NCBI GenBank assembly: GCA_963716215.1
Contig: OY970298.1
Location: forward strand, 620,001-684,000
DNA length: 64,000 nt
Direction: 5' to 3'
Source of the DNA: JACVRW01 sp963716215
GTDB lineage: Bacteria; Actinomycetota; Thermoleophilia; Solirubrobacterales; Thermoleophilaceae
Shown here: piece by piece, positions 7,687 through 16,273 of the stretch
Layout of the letters: every line of letters starts with the position of its first letter
Numbering within the stretch: the first letter of the stretch is position 1
Position numbers and translations under genes: made by a program
Notes under the pieces: model-generated
Databases searched by the model: none
The model's input: the letters and a program-made list of their open reading frames with translations, nothing else
What the model was told of the DNA's origin: nothing

Positions 7687-9021
7687 ATGCGCTGGCTGCT
7701 GCTCAAGGACCTGCGCATCCTGCGCCGCTCGCCGCTGATGGTGGCGCTGCTCGTGATCTATCCGATCGTCATCGCGTTGCTGATCGGGTTCGCGCTCTCG
7801 CGCGGTCCCGACAAGCCGAAGGTCGCGTTCTTCAACGGACTGTCGGTGTCGGCGAGCACGATCGAGCTCGGGGGTCGCAAGATCGACCTCGCCGACGAGG
7901 AGGGCGCTCTGTTCTCGGACGTCGAGGTGGTGCCCGTCGACAGTCGCGCCGAGGTGATCGAGAAGGTGCGCGACGGCGACGTGCTGGCCGGGATCGTGAT
8001 CCCGAAGGACCTCGCGTCCAGCCTCCAGTCGACGCTCGAGTCGGGCAAGCTCCAGGTCTTCTACAACAGCGAGGACCCCGCCAAGCAGGCCTACGTCGAG
8101 AACACGATCGACGCTCAGGTCAAGGCGGCGAACGCATCGTTGACGAGGAGCATCGCCGAGGAGGCGCTCGACCTACTCAACCTGATCGGCGACGGCGGCG
8201 AGTACAGCTTCCTGGGGCAGAACTTCAACGTGCTCGGGCTCAAGCGCGCCCAGGAGATCCTCAGCGACGCGCGCGGCAGCCTGCCGGCCGACAAGCGTGC
8301 CGAGCTGGACCAGGTGATCGACTTCACCGACCTCGCGCGCGACAACCTCTCGTTCTCCGACGACGTGCTGAACGTGGTCGGCGAGCCGATCAAGGTTTCG
8401 GCGAAATCCCTGTCGGGAGGACGGACGTCGCTGGACGCCTTCGCCGTGGCGCTCGCGGCGACCGTCTCGCTGATGTTCATCACGCTGTTGCTCGCGGCGG
8501 GGATGCTCGCGATCGAGCGCGAGGAGAACGCGTTCCCGCGCCTGGTGCGTGGCCTGGTGTCGCGGACGGCGCTGCTGGCGGAGAAGGCAGGTCTGGCGGC
8601 GGTGTGCTCGACGGCGGTGTGTCTGTTGATGCTGGCCGGCCTGGGGCTGTTCGTGGAGCTCGACTGGAGTCGCTTCGCGCTCTGGGTGGTGGCGATGGCG
8701 GCGGGCGCGCTGGCCTTCGCGGCGCTCGGCCTGGCGATCGGCACGCTCACGCGCGAGGTGCGCGCCGCGTCGCTGCTGGCGTTCATGCTGTCCCTGCCGC
8801 TGGCCTTCCTTGCGCTGGTGCCGTCCGGAGCCGTGGCGCCCGCCCTCTACGACGTGATCCGGGCCATCTCGGCGCTGTTCCCGTTCAAGCCGACCCTCGA
8901 TGCGCTCGACGCCGCGCTCAACGACTCGGGCGGCCTGGGTGGGGCGCTGCTGCACCTGGCCGTCCTGATGCTCGCGTTCGGCGCGCTCAGCCGGCTCGCG
9001 CTGCGGCGCTTCGCCGCCTAG
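7687..9021 (+). CDS. ABC-2 type transporter permease
   Basis: A 444-residue permease with one N-terminal helix (residues about 18-38, LMVALLVIYPIVIALLIGFAL), a large extracytoplasmic domain of around 210 residues, and a five-helix C-terminal bundle starting near residue 250 (AVALAATVSLMFITLLLAAGM). This is the ABC2_membrane_3 / YhgE-like layout of ABC-2 exporters. Its partner ATPase lies directly upstream without spacing. The gene converges with the ACT protein gene and overlaps its stop by four bases. Substrate not predictable from sequence. Confidence 0.82.
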   Translation: MRWLLLKDLRILRRSPLMVALLVIYPIVIALLIGFALSRGPDKPKVAFFNGLSVSASTIELGGRKIDLADEEGALFSDVEVVPVDSRAEVIEKVRDGDVLAGIVIPKDLASSLQSTLESGKLQVFYNSEDPAKQAYVENTIDAQVKAANASLTRSIAEEALDLLNLIGDGGEYSFLGQNFNVLGLKRAQEILSDARGSLPADKRAELDQVIDFTDLARDNLSFSDDVLNVVGEPIKVSAKSLSGGRTSLDAFAVALAATVSLMFITLLLAAGMLAIEREENAFPRLVRGLVSRTALLAEKAGLAAVCSTAVCLLMLAGLGLFVELDWSRFALWVVAMAAGALAFAALGLAIGTLTREVRAASLLAFMLSLPLAFLALVPSGAVAPALYDVIRAISALFPFKPTLDALDAALNDSGGLGGALLHLAVLMLAFGALSRLALRRFAA

Positions 9022-9548
9022 CCCGGGTCCAGCTCGCGGAAGGTCACGTCCACGCCCGCGCGGCTGCCGGCCTGCGCCAGCGCCACCCCCAGCTCGGTCG
9101 GGTCGAGGCCGTCTGGAAGGGCCAGCTCCATCATCAGCACGTAGAGGCGCTCGCCCTCCTCGTGCATCAGGCGCGTGTTGAGGTCGGTGATGTCCACGTC
9201 GCGCTTGGCCAGCTCGGCCGAGACCGCGTGCACGATCCCCGGACGGTCGAGGCCGTAGACGGTGGCGGTGTGCGACGGCTCCGGCGCGGGCAGGTCGGTC
9301 TCGCCGAGGTCACGCAGCGAGATCGCCTCGAGCCCGAGGCGATCGGCCACCTGGTCCAGCTCGCCGGCGACGCTTTCTCGGGTCGCCCCGTCGGCGTCGG
9401 CGACGATCATCATCATCGCGAAGTGGCCACCCAGGATGGTCATCTGCGAGTCCTCGATGTTGAGCGAATGGGCGAGCAGAGCCTCGGACACGTCGGCGAC
9501 GATGCCGGGTTGGTTGCGGCCGATCGCCGACAGCGCGTAGTGGCGCAT
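9018..9548 (-). CDS. tandem ACT-domain protein (GcvR-like)
   Basis: A 176-residue protein made of two ACT domains: the first from residue 4 (YALSAIGRNQPGIVADVSEALL) and the second from about residue 95 (HTATVYGLDRPGIVHAVSAELA). Such two-domain proteins include the glycine cleavage regulator GcvR and related amino-acid-sensing proteins; no enzyme or DNA-binding domain is present, so a ligand-sensing or protein-interaction role is likely. ATG at 9548. It stands divergent from hemB with a 52-bp spacer and converges with the ABC permease. Confidence 0.78.
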   Translation of the reverse strand: MRHYALSAIGRNQPGIVADVSEALLAHSLNIEDSQMTILGGHFAMMMIVADADGATRESVAGELDQVADRLGLEAISLRDLGETDLPAPEPSHTATVYGLDRPGIVHAVSAELAKRDVDITDLNTRLMHEEGERLYVLMMELALPDGLDPTELGVALAQAGSRAGVDVTFRELDPG

Positions 9549-9587
9549 TCTGCGCCGAGCCTACCCCGGGTGGGGGCTGTGTACCCC

Positions 9588-9593
9588 TAGACT
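9588..9593 (+). promoter_or_regulatory. -10 element TAGACT of hemB
   Basis: TAGACT ends seven bases before the hemB ATG at 9601, implying a transcript that starts at or near the initiator codon. The same hexamer precedes dcd and tRNA-Lys in this window. No strong -35 is seen. Confidence 0.5.
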
Positions 9594-9600
9594 GCTGGCC

Positions 9601-10572
9601 ATGTCCTTCCCGGCCACACGCATGCGCCGGCTTCGCAAGACCGGCGTGCTGCGCGGCATGGTGCGCGAGACGGAGCTGAGCCCGGCGCGCCTCGTAATGC
9701 CGATGTTCGTGCAGCTGGGCGAGGGCCGGACGCCGATCACGGCGATGCCCGGAATCGAGCGGCTGTCGATCTCGCACGCGGTGGACGAGGCCGGCGAGGC
9801 GCACGCCCTCGGCATCCCCGCGGTGCTCCTGTTCGGCCTGCCCGCGGAGAAGGACGAGCAGGGCTCGGGTGCCTTCGACGACGAGGGCGTCGTGCAGCTC
9901 GCCGTGCGGGCGCTCAAGGAGGCGCACCCGGAGCTGGTGGTGATCACCGACGTCTGTCTGTGCGCCTACACCTCGCACGGCCACTGTGGCGTGCTGCTCG
10001 ACGACGGCTCGGTCGACAACGACGCATCGCTCGAGCTGCTCGCCCGCACCGCAACCTCGCACGCGCGCGCGGGCGCTGACGTGGTCGCGCCGAGCGACAT
10101 GATGGACGGCCGCGTAGGAGCGCTGCGGGCCCAGCTCGACGCCGATGACTTCAAGGACCTGCCGATCATCGCCTACTCCGCGAAGTTCGCCTCGGCCTAC
10201 TACGGGCCGTTCCGCGAGGCGGCCGACTCCAGCCCGAGCTTCGGCGACAGGCGCGGGTATCAGATGGATCCGGGCAACGCCGATGAGGCCGTGCGCGAGG
10301 CGCTGCTCGACGTGAGCGAGGGCGCCGACGTGGTGATGGTCAAGCCGGCCCTGCCCTACCTGGACGTGATTCGCCGCGTGAAGGACGCCACCCGCGTGCC
10401 GGTCGCCGCATACAACGTGGGCGGCGAGTACTCGATGATCAAGGCCGCGGCCGAGCGCGGCTGGATCGACGAGCGCGCCACCGTGCTCGAGACGCTCACC
10501 GGCATCCACCGCGCCGGGGCGGACATCGTGATCACCTACCACGCGAAGGACGTGGCCGGATGGCTGCGGTAG
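9601..10572 (+). CDS. hemB: porphobilinogen synthase (delta-aminolevulinate dehydratase)
   Basis: A 323-residue enzyme that condenses two 5-aminolevulinate molecules to porphobilinogen. The zinc-site cysteines are present in DVCLCAYTSHGHCGV, the two Schiff-base lysines in YSAKFASAYYGPF and VMVKPALPYLD, and the signature GADVVAPSDMMDGRVGALR is complete. The three-cysteine motif suggests the zinc-dependent subtype. It is first in a tightly packed hemB - Lrp/AhbAB-like - hemL run with overlapping ends, so a single heme/corrinoid-precursor operon is likely. A TAGACT -10 box lies just upstream. Confidence 0.97.
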   Translation: MSFPATRMRRLRKTGVLRGMVRETELSPARLVMPMFVQLGEGRTPITAMPGIERLSISHAVDEAGEAHALGIPAVLLFGLPAEKDEQGSGAFDDEGVVQLAVRALKEAHPELVVITDVCLCAYTSHGHCGVLLDDGSVDNDASLELLARTATSHARAGADVVAPSDMMDGRVGALRAQLDADDFKDLPIIAYSAKFASAYYGPFREAADSSPSFGDRRGYQMDPGNADEAVREALLDVSEGADVVMVKPALPYLDVIRRVKDATRVPVAAYNVGGEYSMIKAAAERGWIDERATVLETLTGIHRAGADIVITYHAKDVAGWLR

Positions 10573-11627
10573 CCAAGACGCGCAGTCGCAAGGACGGCGC
10601 GGCCGTCCCGCTCGACGAGACCGACAAGCGACTGCTGAACCTGATGCAGGGCAGCTTCCCGCTGGCCGAGCGGCCCTACGCGGAGGTGGCGAGCCTGGCG
10701 GAGCTGGCCGAGGACGAGGTGCTGCGACGCACCCGGCGCCTGCTGGAGGAGCGCATCATCCGCGAGGTCACCCCGATCTTCGATACGCGCGTGCTCGGCT
10801 ACAGCTCGATGCTGGTGGCCGCCAAGGTCGACCCCGAGCACCCCTGGCGGGCGGCCAAGGTGATCAACTCGCACCCGGGCGTATCGCACAACTACCTGCG
10901 CGACCACGACTTCAACCTCTGGTTCACGATCGCCACCGAGCCCGGCTCGAAGCTGGGGGTGGACGGGACCCTGGACGTGCTGGCGGACCTGACCGGCGCC
11001 CAGTCCCTGCGCCAGCTGCCGACGCTGCGGCTGTTCAAGATCCGCATGGACCTCGAGATGGAGAAGGGCACGGATTCGCTGGCGGCGGTCGCCGAGGCGG
11101 TCGACTACAGCGAGCCCGAGGCGATCGAGCTGTCCGACCTGGACGTTGCCGTGATCAGGGCCACGCAGGGCCCAATGGACCCGGTCAGCGAGCCCTTCGC
11201 GAAGCCCGCGCAGGAGCTCGGCATGCCGGTCGCGAAGCTGCTCGAGCACCTCGAGTCGATGCGGGAGCGCCGGGCGCTGCGCCGCGTCGCCGCGATCCTC
11301 TTCCACCGCCGCGCCGGCTTCTCGGCGAACGGGATGGGCGTGTGGAAGGTGCCGGACGACCGCATCATCGAGCTCGGCCCGCGAATGGCCTCGTTCCGGG
11401 GCATCTCGCACTGCTACCAGCGGCCCACCTACCCCGACTGGCCCTACTCGGTCTTCACGATGGCGCACGGCCGGTCGAAGGACGAGTGTGACGCGATCCT
11501 CGACTCGATCGCCGCCGACACCGGCATCGAGGACCGCCGCACGCTCTACTCCTCGACCGAGTTCAAGAAGATCCGGATGCTCTACTTCACCGGCGCCCAC
11601 CAGGAGTGGGAAGCGCAGTACACGTAA
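10560..11627 (+). CDS. fused AhbB-AhbA-like siroheme decarboxylase / Lrp-AsnC family protein
   Basis: A 355-residue protein with two consecutive Lrp/AsnC-type halves. Half one (about 18-165) has a winged-helix start LDETDKRLLNLMQGSFPLAE and the segment HPGVSHNYLRDHDFNLWFTI; half two (about 185-350) has GFSANGMGVWKVPDDR and ISHCYQRPTYPDWPYSVFTM. These match the paired signatures of siroheme decarboxylase subunits AhbB and AhbA (also NirDL/NirGH), which convert siroheme to didecarboxysiroheme in alternative heme synthesis. The ATG overlaps the hemB end by 13 bases, and hemL overlaps its end, so it is embedded in the heme operon. It could instead act as a heme-sensing regulator; no ahbC or ahbD radical-SAM gene lies in the window. 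Confidence 0.75.
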   Translation: MAAVAKTRSRKDGAAVPLDETDKRLLNLMQGSFPLAERPYAEVASLAELAEDEVLRRTRRLLEERIIREVTPIFDTRVLGYSSMLVAAKVDPEHPWRAAKVINSHPGVSHNYLRDHDFNLWFTIATEPGSKLGVDGTLDVLADLTGAQSLRQLPTLRLFKIRMDLEMEKGTDSLAAVAEAVDYSEPEAIELSDLDVAVIRATQGPMDPVSEPFAKPAQELGMPVAKLLEHLESMRERRALRRVAAILFHRRAGFSANGMGVWKVPDDRIIELGPRMASFRGISHCYQRPTYPDWPYSVFTMAHGRSKDECDAILDSIAADTGIEDRRTLYSSTEFKKIRMLYFTGAHQEWEAQYT

Positions 11628-12874
11628 CGGAGCGATCCGCCGCGGCCTACGCTCGCGCGGTCGATCTGCTGCCGGGAGGGGTGAACTCACCCGTCCGGGC
11701 GATGCGCTCGATCGGGCGCGATCCGATCTTCGTCGCCCGCGGCGAGGGCGCCCAGCTGGTCGACGTCGACGGCAACCGCTACGTCGACTGGGTGATGTCG
11801 TGGGGCCCGCTGATCGCCGGGCACGCACACCCCGAGGTGGTCGGCGCCGTCACGGCGGCCGCGGCTGCTGGCACCAGCTTCGGGGCGCCGACCGAGGCCG
11901 AGGTCGACCTCGCGCGGGAGGTGGTGCTGCGTGTGCCGAGTGCGGAGATGGTGCGGCTGGTCTCGTCGGGCACCGAGGCGTCGATGAGCGCGCTGCGGCT
12001 GGCGCGCGCCGCGACCGGCCGCGATCGGATCGCCAAGTTCGCCGGCGCCTACCACGGTCACGTCGACGGGCTGCTCGCGGATGCGGGCTCGGGGCTGGCG
12101 ACCCAGGGGATCCCGGCGTCGCCCGGCGTGACCGCGGCTCAGGCGGCGGACACGGTCGTGGTGCCGTGGGGCACGGTCCCCGAGGGCGAGTTCGCCGCGA
12201 TCGTGTGCGAGCCGTATCCCGCCAACATGGGCCTGGTACCGCCGCCCGACGGCTTCCTGGCGGCGCTGCGCCTGCGCGCCGACGAGAGCGGCGCGCTGCT
12301 GGTCTTCGACGAGGTGATCTCCGGCTTCCGCGTAGCCGCGGGCGGCGCCCAGGAACGGGAGGACGTGCTGCCCGACCTGAGCATCCTCGGCAAGGTGATC
12401 GGTGGAGGACTGCCGGCCGCCGCCTACGCCGGATCGCGCGAGCTGATGGAGCGCGTCGCCCCCGCCGGCGACGTCTACCAGGCGGGCACTTTGTCCGGCA
12501 ACCCGCTCGCCACGGCCGCCGGCCTTGCGACGCTGGCGCTGCTCGACGCGGCCGCCTACGAGCGGCTGGAGGCCACCGCGGCGGCGCTCGCCGACGGGCT
12601 TCGCACGGCGGCGGGGGACGCGGGGGTGCCGGTGCAGGTCTGTCACACCACGGGGCTGCTCACCGTCTTCTTCAGTGAGGACCCCGTTCGTGACTACGAC
12701 GACGCCAAGGCTTGCGATACACAGCGCTACGCCGCCTTCTGCCGCGCGATGCTGGAGCGCGGCGTATATCTGCCGCCGTCGCAGTTCGAGGCGTGGTTTC
12801 CCTCGCTGGCGCACGCGGACGCGCATGTGGAGCAGACCCTCGATGCCGCGCGGGCGGCGTTCGCGGCGCTGTGA
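11606..12874 (+). CDS. hemL: glutamate-1-semialdehyde 2,1-aminomutase
   Basis: A 422-residue PLP enzyme that makes 5-aminolevulinate in the C5 pathway from glutamyl-tRNA. Features: LLPGGVNSPVRAM near residue 25, SSGTEASMSALRLARAATGRD, KFAGAYHGHVDGLL, the cofactor aspartate in LLVFDEVISGFR and the Schiff-base lysine in ILGKVIGGGLPAAAYAG. GTG 11606 lies inside the end of the preceding gene, 22 bases overlap, consistent with coupling. Neighbouring hemB is the next step of the pathway. hemA (glutamyl-tRNA reductase) is not in the window. Confidence 0.96.
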   Translation: MGSAVHVTERSAAAYARAVDLLPGGVNSPVRAMRSIGRDPIFVARGEGAQLVDVDGNRYVDWVMSWGPLIAGHAHPEVVGAVTAAAAAGTSFGAPTEAEVDLAREVVLRVPSAEMVRLVSSGTEASMSALRLARAATGRDRIAKFAGAYHGHVDGLLADAGSGLATQGIPASPGVTAAQAADTVVVPWGTVPEGEFAAIVCEPYPANMGLVPPPDGFLAALRLRADESGALLVFDEVISGFRVAAGGAQEREDVLPDLSILGKVIGGGLPAAAYAGSRELMERVAPAGDVYQAGTLSGNPLATAAGLATLALLDAAAYERLEATAAALADGLRTAAGDAGVPVQVCHTTGLLTVFFSEDPVRDYDDAKACDTQRYAAFCRAMLERGVYLPPSQFEAWFPSLAHADAHVEQTLDAARAAFAAL

Positions 12875-13251
12875 CCACGCTCGCGGACGTGGTCACGGCG
12901 GCCGGGGGCTCGCTGGCGCCCTACGCCCTGCCCGACCCGGGCCCCGAGCGCTTCGACGGGGGGCTCGGCGAGCGCCGGTTCGTGCTGGAGGCCGTCTACG
13001 AGGGGTATCTCCTGCACTACGGCGAGTCGCGCCTGTTCGGCGGGATGGACGCCGACCTGCGCCTGCTGGCGGGCGACGCGCTGTACGCGCTCGGCCTGGC
13101 GCGCCTCGCGGAGAGCGGCGACCTGCCCGCCGTGGCCGAGTTGTCCGACCTGATCTCGCGCTCCGCGCAGGCTCATGCGGAGGGCCGCGGGGACGCGGCG
13201 GAGGCGCTCTGGGCCGCGTCTGCCCGCGCTCTCGGGGCCGGCGCGCGATAG
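12871..13251 (+). CDS. conserved-looking small hypothetical protein
   Basis: A 126-residue soluble, alpha-helical, alanine/leucine-rich protein that I do not recognise. A recognisable central block reads RRFVLEAVYEGYLLHYGESR, followed by GDALYALGLARLAESGDLPAVAELSDLI. GTG 12871 overlaps the hemL stop (GTGA), which is the reason for choosing this start over an upstream ATG inside hemL. Its position between hemL and the Rieske gene suggests a link to cytochrome or heme supply, as inference only. Confidence 0.65.
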   Translation: MTTLADVVTAAGGSLAPYALPDPGPERFDGGLGERRFVLEAVYEGYLLHYGESRLFGGMDADLRLLAGDALYALGLARLAESGDLPAVAELSDLISRSAQAHAEGRGDAAEALWAASARALGAGAR

Positions 13252-13344
13252 GCTCCTGCGCCCGTGGTGGCGGGGTGTCAATCGTGCCGGTCGGCACCAT
13301 GTTGGCACTAGCCTCTCCCGCGCCTCAGAATCACCCTTACACCC

Positions 13345-14010
13345 GTGGCTGATCCCCCCAAGTTCGACAAGAAGTCCCGCTATACGGAAGGTCGCGGCAT
13401 TGCCGGGTCCTACCCGGGCGAGACGGTCACGCGTCGTCGCCTGATGGAGGGCGGAGTCCAGCTCGCGGGCCTGACCGCCGTTGCGATGATCGCGCTGCCC
13501 GGGCTCGGCTTCGCGCTCGGGCCCCTGTTCGAGGACACGATCCCCACGCGCTGGCAGGACGTCGGCCCCGAGGACGACTTCAACGACGAGACCTACGTCC
13601 CGAAGGTGATCAACGTCGTGCCCGAGGTCGGAGACGCTGGCAAGACCACGATCTACGTGCGCACGTTCAACCCCGACCGCGACCGGGTCAACGAGGGCCA
13701 GGACCCGCAGCCCTACGTCGCGATCTCCACACGCTGCGCGCACCTCGGCTGTCCCGTGCGCTACATCCAGGCGTCGCAGAAGTTCGTCTGCCCGTGCCAC
13801 GGCGGGGTCTACGGGTTCGAGGGCCAGGTCGAGGGCGGCCCGCCGGTGCGCCCGCTCGACCGCTTCTACACCCGCGTCGAGGGCGGCCGTGTGCAGGTCG
13901 GCGACCGCTTCTCGCTCAACTCCGACCTGGAGCGCTTCTCGCCGCGCGATCCGTCGAACCACCTCGACGGACTCTGGCAGTACCTCTACCCCTCGAGGCC
14001 GACCACATGA
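13345..14010 (+). CDS. qcrA: Rieske iron-sulfur subunit of menaquinol-cytochrome c reductase
   Basis: A 221-residue membrane-anchored Rieske protein. The N-terminus carries a twin-arginine-like TRRRLMEGG segment followed by a hydrophobic anchor (about 36-58), compatible with Tat export; tatAC lie 5 kb away. The [2Fe-2S] ligands are in STRCAHLGCPVRY (Cys-x-His-x-x-Cys form) and VCPCHGGVYGFEGQ. GTG 13345 start. The cytochrome b gene begins within its stop (ATGA). It transfers electrons from menaquinol to the cytochrome c domain of the complex. Confidence 0.93.
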   Translation: MADPPKFDKKSRYTEGRGIAGSYPGETVTRRRLMEGGVQLAGLTAVAMIALPGLGFALGPLFEDTIPTRWQDVGPEDDFNDETYVPKVINVVPEVGDAGKTTIYVRTFNPDRDRVNEGQDPQPYVAISTRCAHLGCPVRYIQASQKFVCPCHGGVYGFEGQVEGGPPVRPLDRFYTRVEGGRVQVGDRFSLNSDLERFSPRDPSNHLDGLWQYLYPSRPTT

Positions 14011-14825
14011 AGCTCCCCACGCCGCCACTCCCGAAGGCGCTGCGCCCGTCGCCCAAGCGCCCCGGTCAGGACCGCAACGGCCGCAACGGCGCCCCGCCGC
14101 CGAAGCCGACCGTCAAGGACCACGCGGTCGAGGGCACGGCCACGGCGGTCGGGTGGCTCGACGAGCGCACCGGCGCCACGCCCTTCCTGCGCGGCTTCCT
14201 CTACCGCAAGGTGCCGAAAGGCACCAACTGGTACTACACGCTCGGCTCGGCCACGATGTTCGCCTTCCTTTCGCAGGCGATTACCGGCGTCTTCCTGGCC
14301 ATGTACTACGAGCCGGACCCCACGCGCGCCTACGAATCGGCCTCGCACATCACCAACGAGGTCTTCCTCGGCGAGTTCGTGCGCGGCATGCACAAGTGGG
14401 GCTCGTCGGTGATGATCATCCTGATCTTCCTGCACATGGGCAGGACCTTCTTCTTCGGCGCGTACAAGTACCCGCGCGAGCTGAACTGGGTGATCGGCGT
14501 GTTGCTGCTGGTCCTCACGCTGATGATGGGCCTGACCGGCTACCTGCTGCCGTTCGACCAGCGGTCCTTCTGGGCGACGGTGGTAGCCGTGAACATCAAC
14601 GCCTCCGGCCCGATCGTCGGTCCCTACCTGGCCGACTTCCTGCGTGCCGGCGCCGAGTTCGGCCCGACCACGATCAGCCGCTTCTACGCGCTGCACATGC
14701 TCGCTGTGCCCGGACTGATCATCGCGCTGATCGGCGCTCACCTCTACTTGGTCACCAAGCTCGGCACCACGGCGCCGCCGTGGCTCAAGGCCGAGAAGAA
14801 GGACCTCTTGACCGAGGAGCTCTAG
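14007..14825 (+). CDS. qcrB: cytochrome b (b6-type N-terminal half) of bc complex
   Basis: A 272-residue subunit equivalent to cytochrome b6. It has about four transmembrane helices; heme-ligand histidines appear as FVRGMHKWGSSVMIILIFLHM (two) and in FYALHMLAVPG with a following AHLY (two). A long proline/arginine-rich N-terminal extension of around 70 residues precedes the core. The C-terminal half (subunit IV) is a separate gene five bases downstream, so the complex is of the split b6f/Bacillus type, not the single long QcrB of mycobacteria. ATG 14007 overlaps the Rieske stop. Confidence 0.93.
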   Translation: MKLPTPPLPKALRPSPKRPGQDRNGRNGAPPPKPTVKDHAVEGTATAVGWLDERTGATPFLRGFLYRKVPKGTNWYYTLGSATMFAFLSQAITGVFLAMYYEPDPTRAYESASHITNEVFLGEFVRGMHKWGSSVMIILIFLHMGRTFFFGAYKYPRELNWVIGVLLLVLTLMMGLTGYLLPFDQRSFWATVVAVNINASGPIVGPYLADFLRAGAEFGPTTISRFYALHMLAVPGLIIALIGAHLYLVTKLGTTAPPWLKAEKKDLLTEEL

Positions 14826-14829
14826 CGGC

Positions 14830-15546
14830 GTGAACTCACGCGAGCGCGAGCAGTACCTGCGCGACTACTCGATTCTGAAGAGTCAGGGGAAGCCGTTCTT
14901 CCCCTACGCCGTCATGAAGGACAGCCTGATGGCGGCGATCACCGTCGCCGTGATCGTGCTGATGTCGATTCTGTTCGGCGCCGAGCTCGGTCCCAAGGCC
15001 GACCCGACGACGACGACCTACACGCCGCGACCCGAGTGGTACTTCTTCTTCCTCTTCGAGCTGCTGCGCGTGGTCAAGCCGCCGGAGCTGGTGTTCCTGG
15101 CGACGATCGGGATCCCCACGCTCTGCCTGGTGCTGCTGCTGATGTTGCCGTTTTTCGATCGCAATCCGGAGCGGCACCCGCTGCGCCGGCCGATCGCGAC
15201 GGTGGCCGGCATCGCGACGATCGCCGCGATGGCCTACCTGACGGTCCTCGGCGCGCTCGCCGGCGCTCCAACCGAGATCGAGTTAGCCACCTCGCCGCAG
15301 TACGAGGAGGGCAAGCAGATCACGGCCTCGGCCGGTTGTCTGGGCTGCCACAAGATCGGTGAGAACGGCAACACGCTCGGACCCAACCTGACCGAGATCG
15401 GCAGCCGGCTCGGTAAGGACGCGATCGCGCGGACGCTGATCAACCCGACCTCGCCGATGCCGTCCTTCCAGGCGCTCCAGGAAGACGACCCAGAGCAGTT
15501 CGACAAGCTCGTCGAGTACGTCGCGTCGCTCAAGGGCGAGCAGTAG
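14830..15546 (+). CDS. qcrC: fused subunit IV - cytochrome c of menaquinol oxidoreductase
   Basis: A 238-residue fusion. Residues 1-150 hold three helices and the Qo motif RPEWYFFFLFELLR (PEWY) of subunit IV; residues about 165-238 form a cytochrome c domain with a single heme site CLGCH and a distal methionine in NPTSPMPSFQ. This matches the QcrC architecture known from Bacillus-type menaquinol:cytochrome c reductases. GTG 14830. It is the last gene of the bc trio and is followed after four bases by menG, tying quinone synthesis to the complex. Confidence 0.92.
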   Translation: MNSREREQYLRDYSILKSQGKPFFPYAVMKDSLMAAITVAVIVLMSILFGAELGPKADPTTTTYTPRPEWYFFFLFELLRVVKPPELVFLATIGIPTLCLVLLLMLPFFDRNPERHPLRRPIATVAGIATIAAMAYLTVLGALAGAPTEIELATSPQYEEGKQITASAGCLGCHKIGENGNTLGPNLTEIGSRLGKDAIARTLINPTSPMPSFQALQEDDPEQFDKLVEYVASLKGEQ

Positions 15547-15550
15547 TGCC

Positions 15551-16273
15551 TTGGACCTGAGCGGGGGCACCCCCGCCTCCGGCACGCTCCCCGAGACTCA
15601 GGTGCGTGCGATGTTCGATCGCGTCGCAGGCGTCTACGACCGCATGAACTCGGTCATGACCGTGGGCATGCACCACCGCTGGCGCCAGCGTGCCGCTGAC
15701 CTGGCTCGGGTCGGCCCGGGCTCGCGGGCCCTCGACGTGGCCACCGGCACGGGCGACCTGGCCCTCGAGCTGAGCGGCCGTGGAGCCCACGTGACCGGGC
15801 TGGACTTCTCCGAGCGCATGCTGGAGCTGGCACGGGAGAAGGCGCCGAACCTCGAGTTCGTGCAGGGCAACGCGCTGGAGCTCCCCTACCCCGACGCCTC
15901 CTTCGACGCCGTTACGGTGGGCTTCGGCGCCCGCAACTTCGCGGATCTCGATCGGGGCTTGAGGGAGCTGGCCCGCGTGACTCGCCCCGGGGGCCGCGTG
16001 GTGATCCTCGAGATCACCACGCCGCAGAAGCCGCCGCTGTCGTGGTTCTTCCGCTTCTGGTTCGACCGCGCCGTGCCGGCGCTCGGGCGCCTGGCGGGCG
16101 ACTCCGATGCCTACACCTATCTGCCCTCGAGCGTGCGCCGCTTCCCGGGACCGCGCGAGCTGGCCGAGCGGCTCGTGGCCGCCGGCCTCGACGACGTGCG
16201 CTGGGTGCTGACCGCCGGAGGGATCATCGCGATCCACGCGGGGAGCAGGCCGCGGGGAGCGGCGTCAGGGTGA
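15551..16273 (+). CDS. menG: demethylmenaquinone methyltransferase (UbiE/MenG)
   Basis: A 240-residue class I SAM methyltransferase that makes menaquinone from demethylmenaquinone. Family features: FDRVAGVYDRMNSVMTVGMHHRWR, the SAM loop DVATGTGDLALEL, NALELPYPDASFDAVTVGFGARNF and REL-ARVTRPGGRVVILE, with WYVLTAGG replaced by WVLTAGGIIAIH at the end. Start is TTG 15551, the only in-frame start that keeps the N-terminus clear of qcrC. Coupled to the polyprenyl synthase gene by a GTGA overlap. Confidence 0.92.
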   Translation: MDLSGGTPASGTLPETQVRAMFDRVAGVYDRMNSVMTVGMHHRWRQRAADLARVGPGSRALDVATGTGDLALELSGRGAHVTGLDFSERMLELAREKAPNLEFVQGNALELPYPDASFDAVTVGFGARNFADLDRGLRELARVTRPGGRVVILEITTPQKPPLSWFFRFWFDRAVPALGRLAGDSDAYTYLPSSVRRFPGPRELAERLVAAGLDDVRWVLTAGGIIAIHAGSRPRGAASG

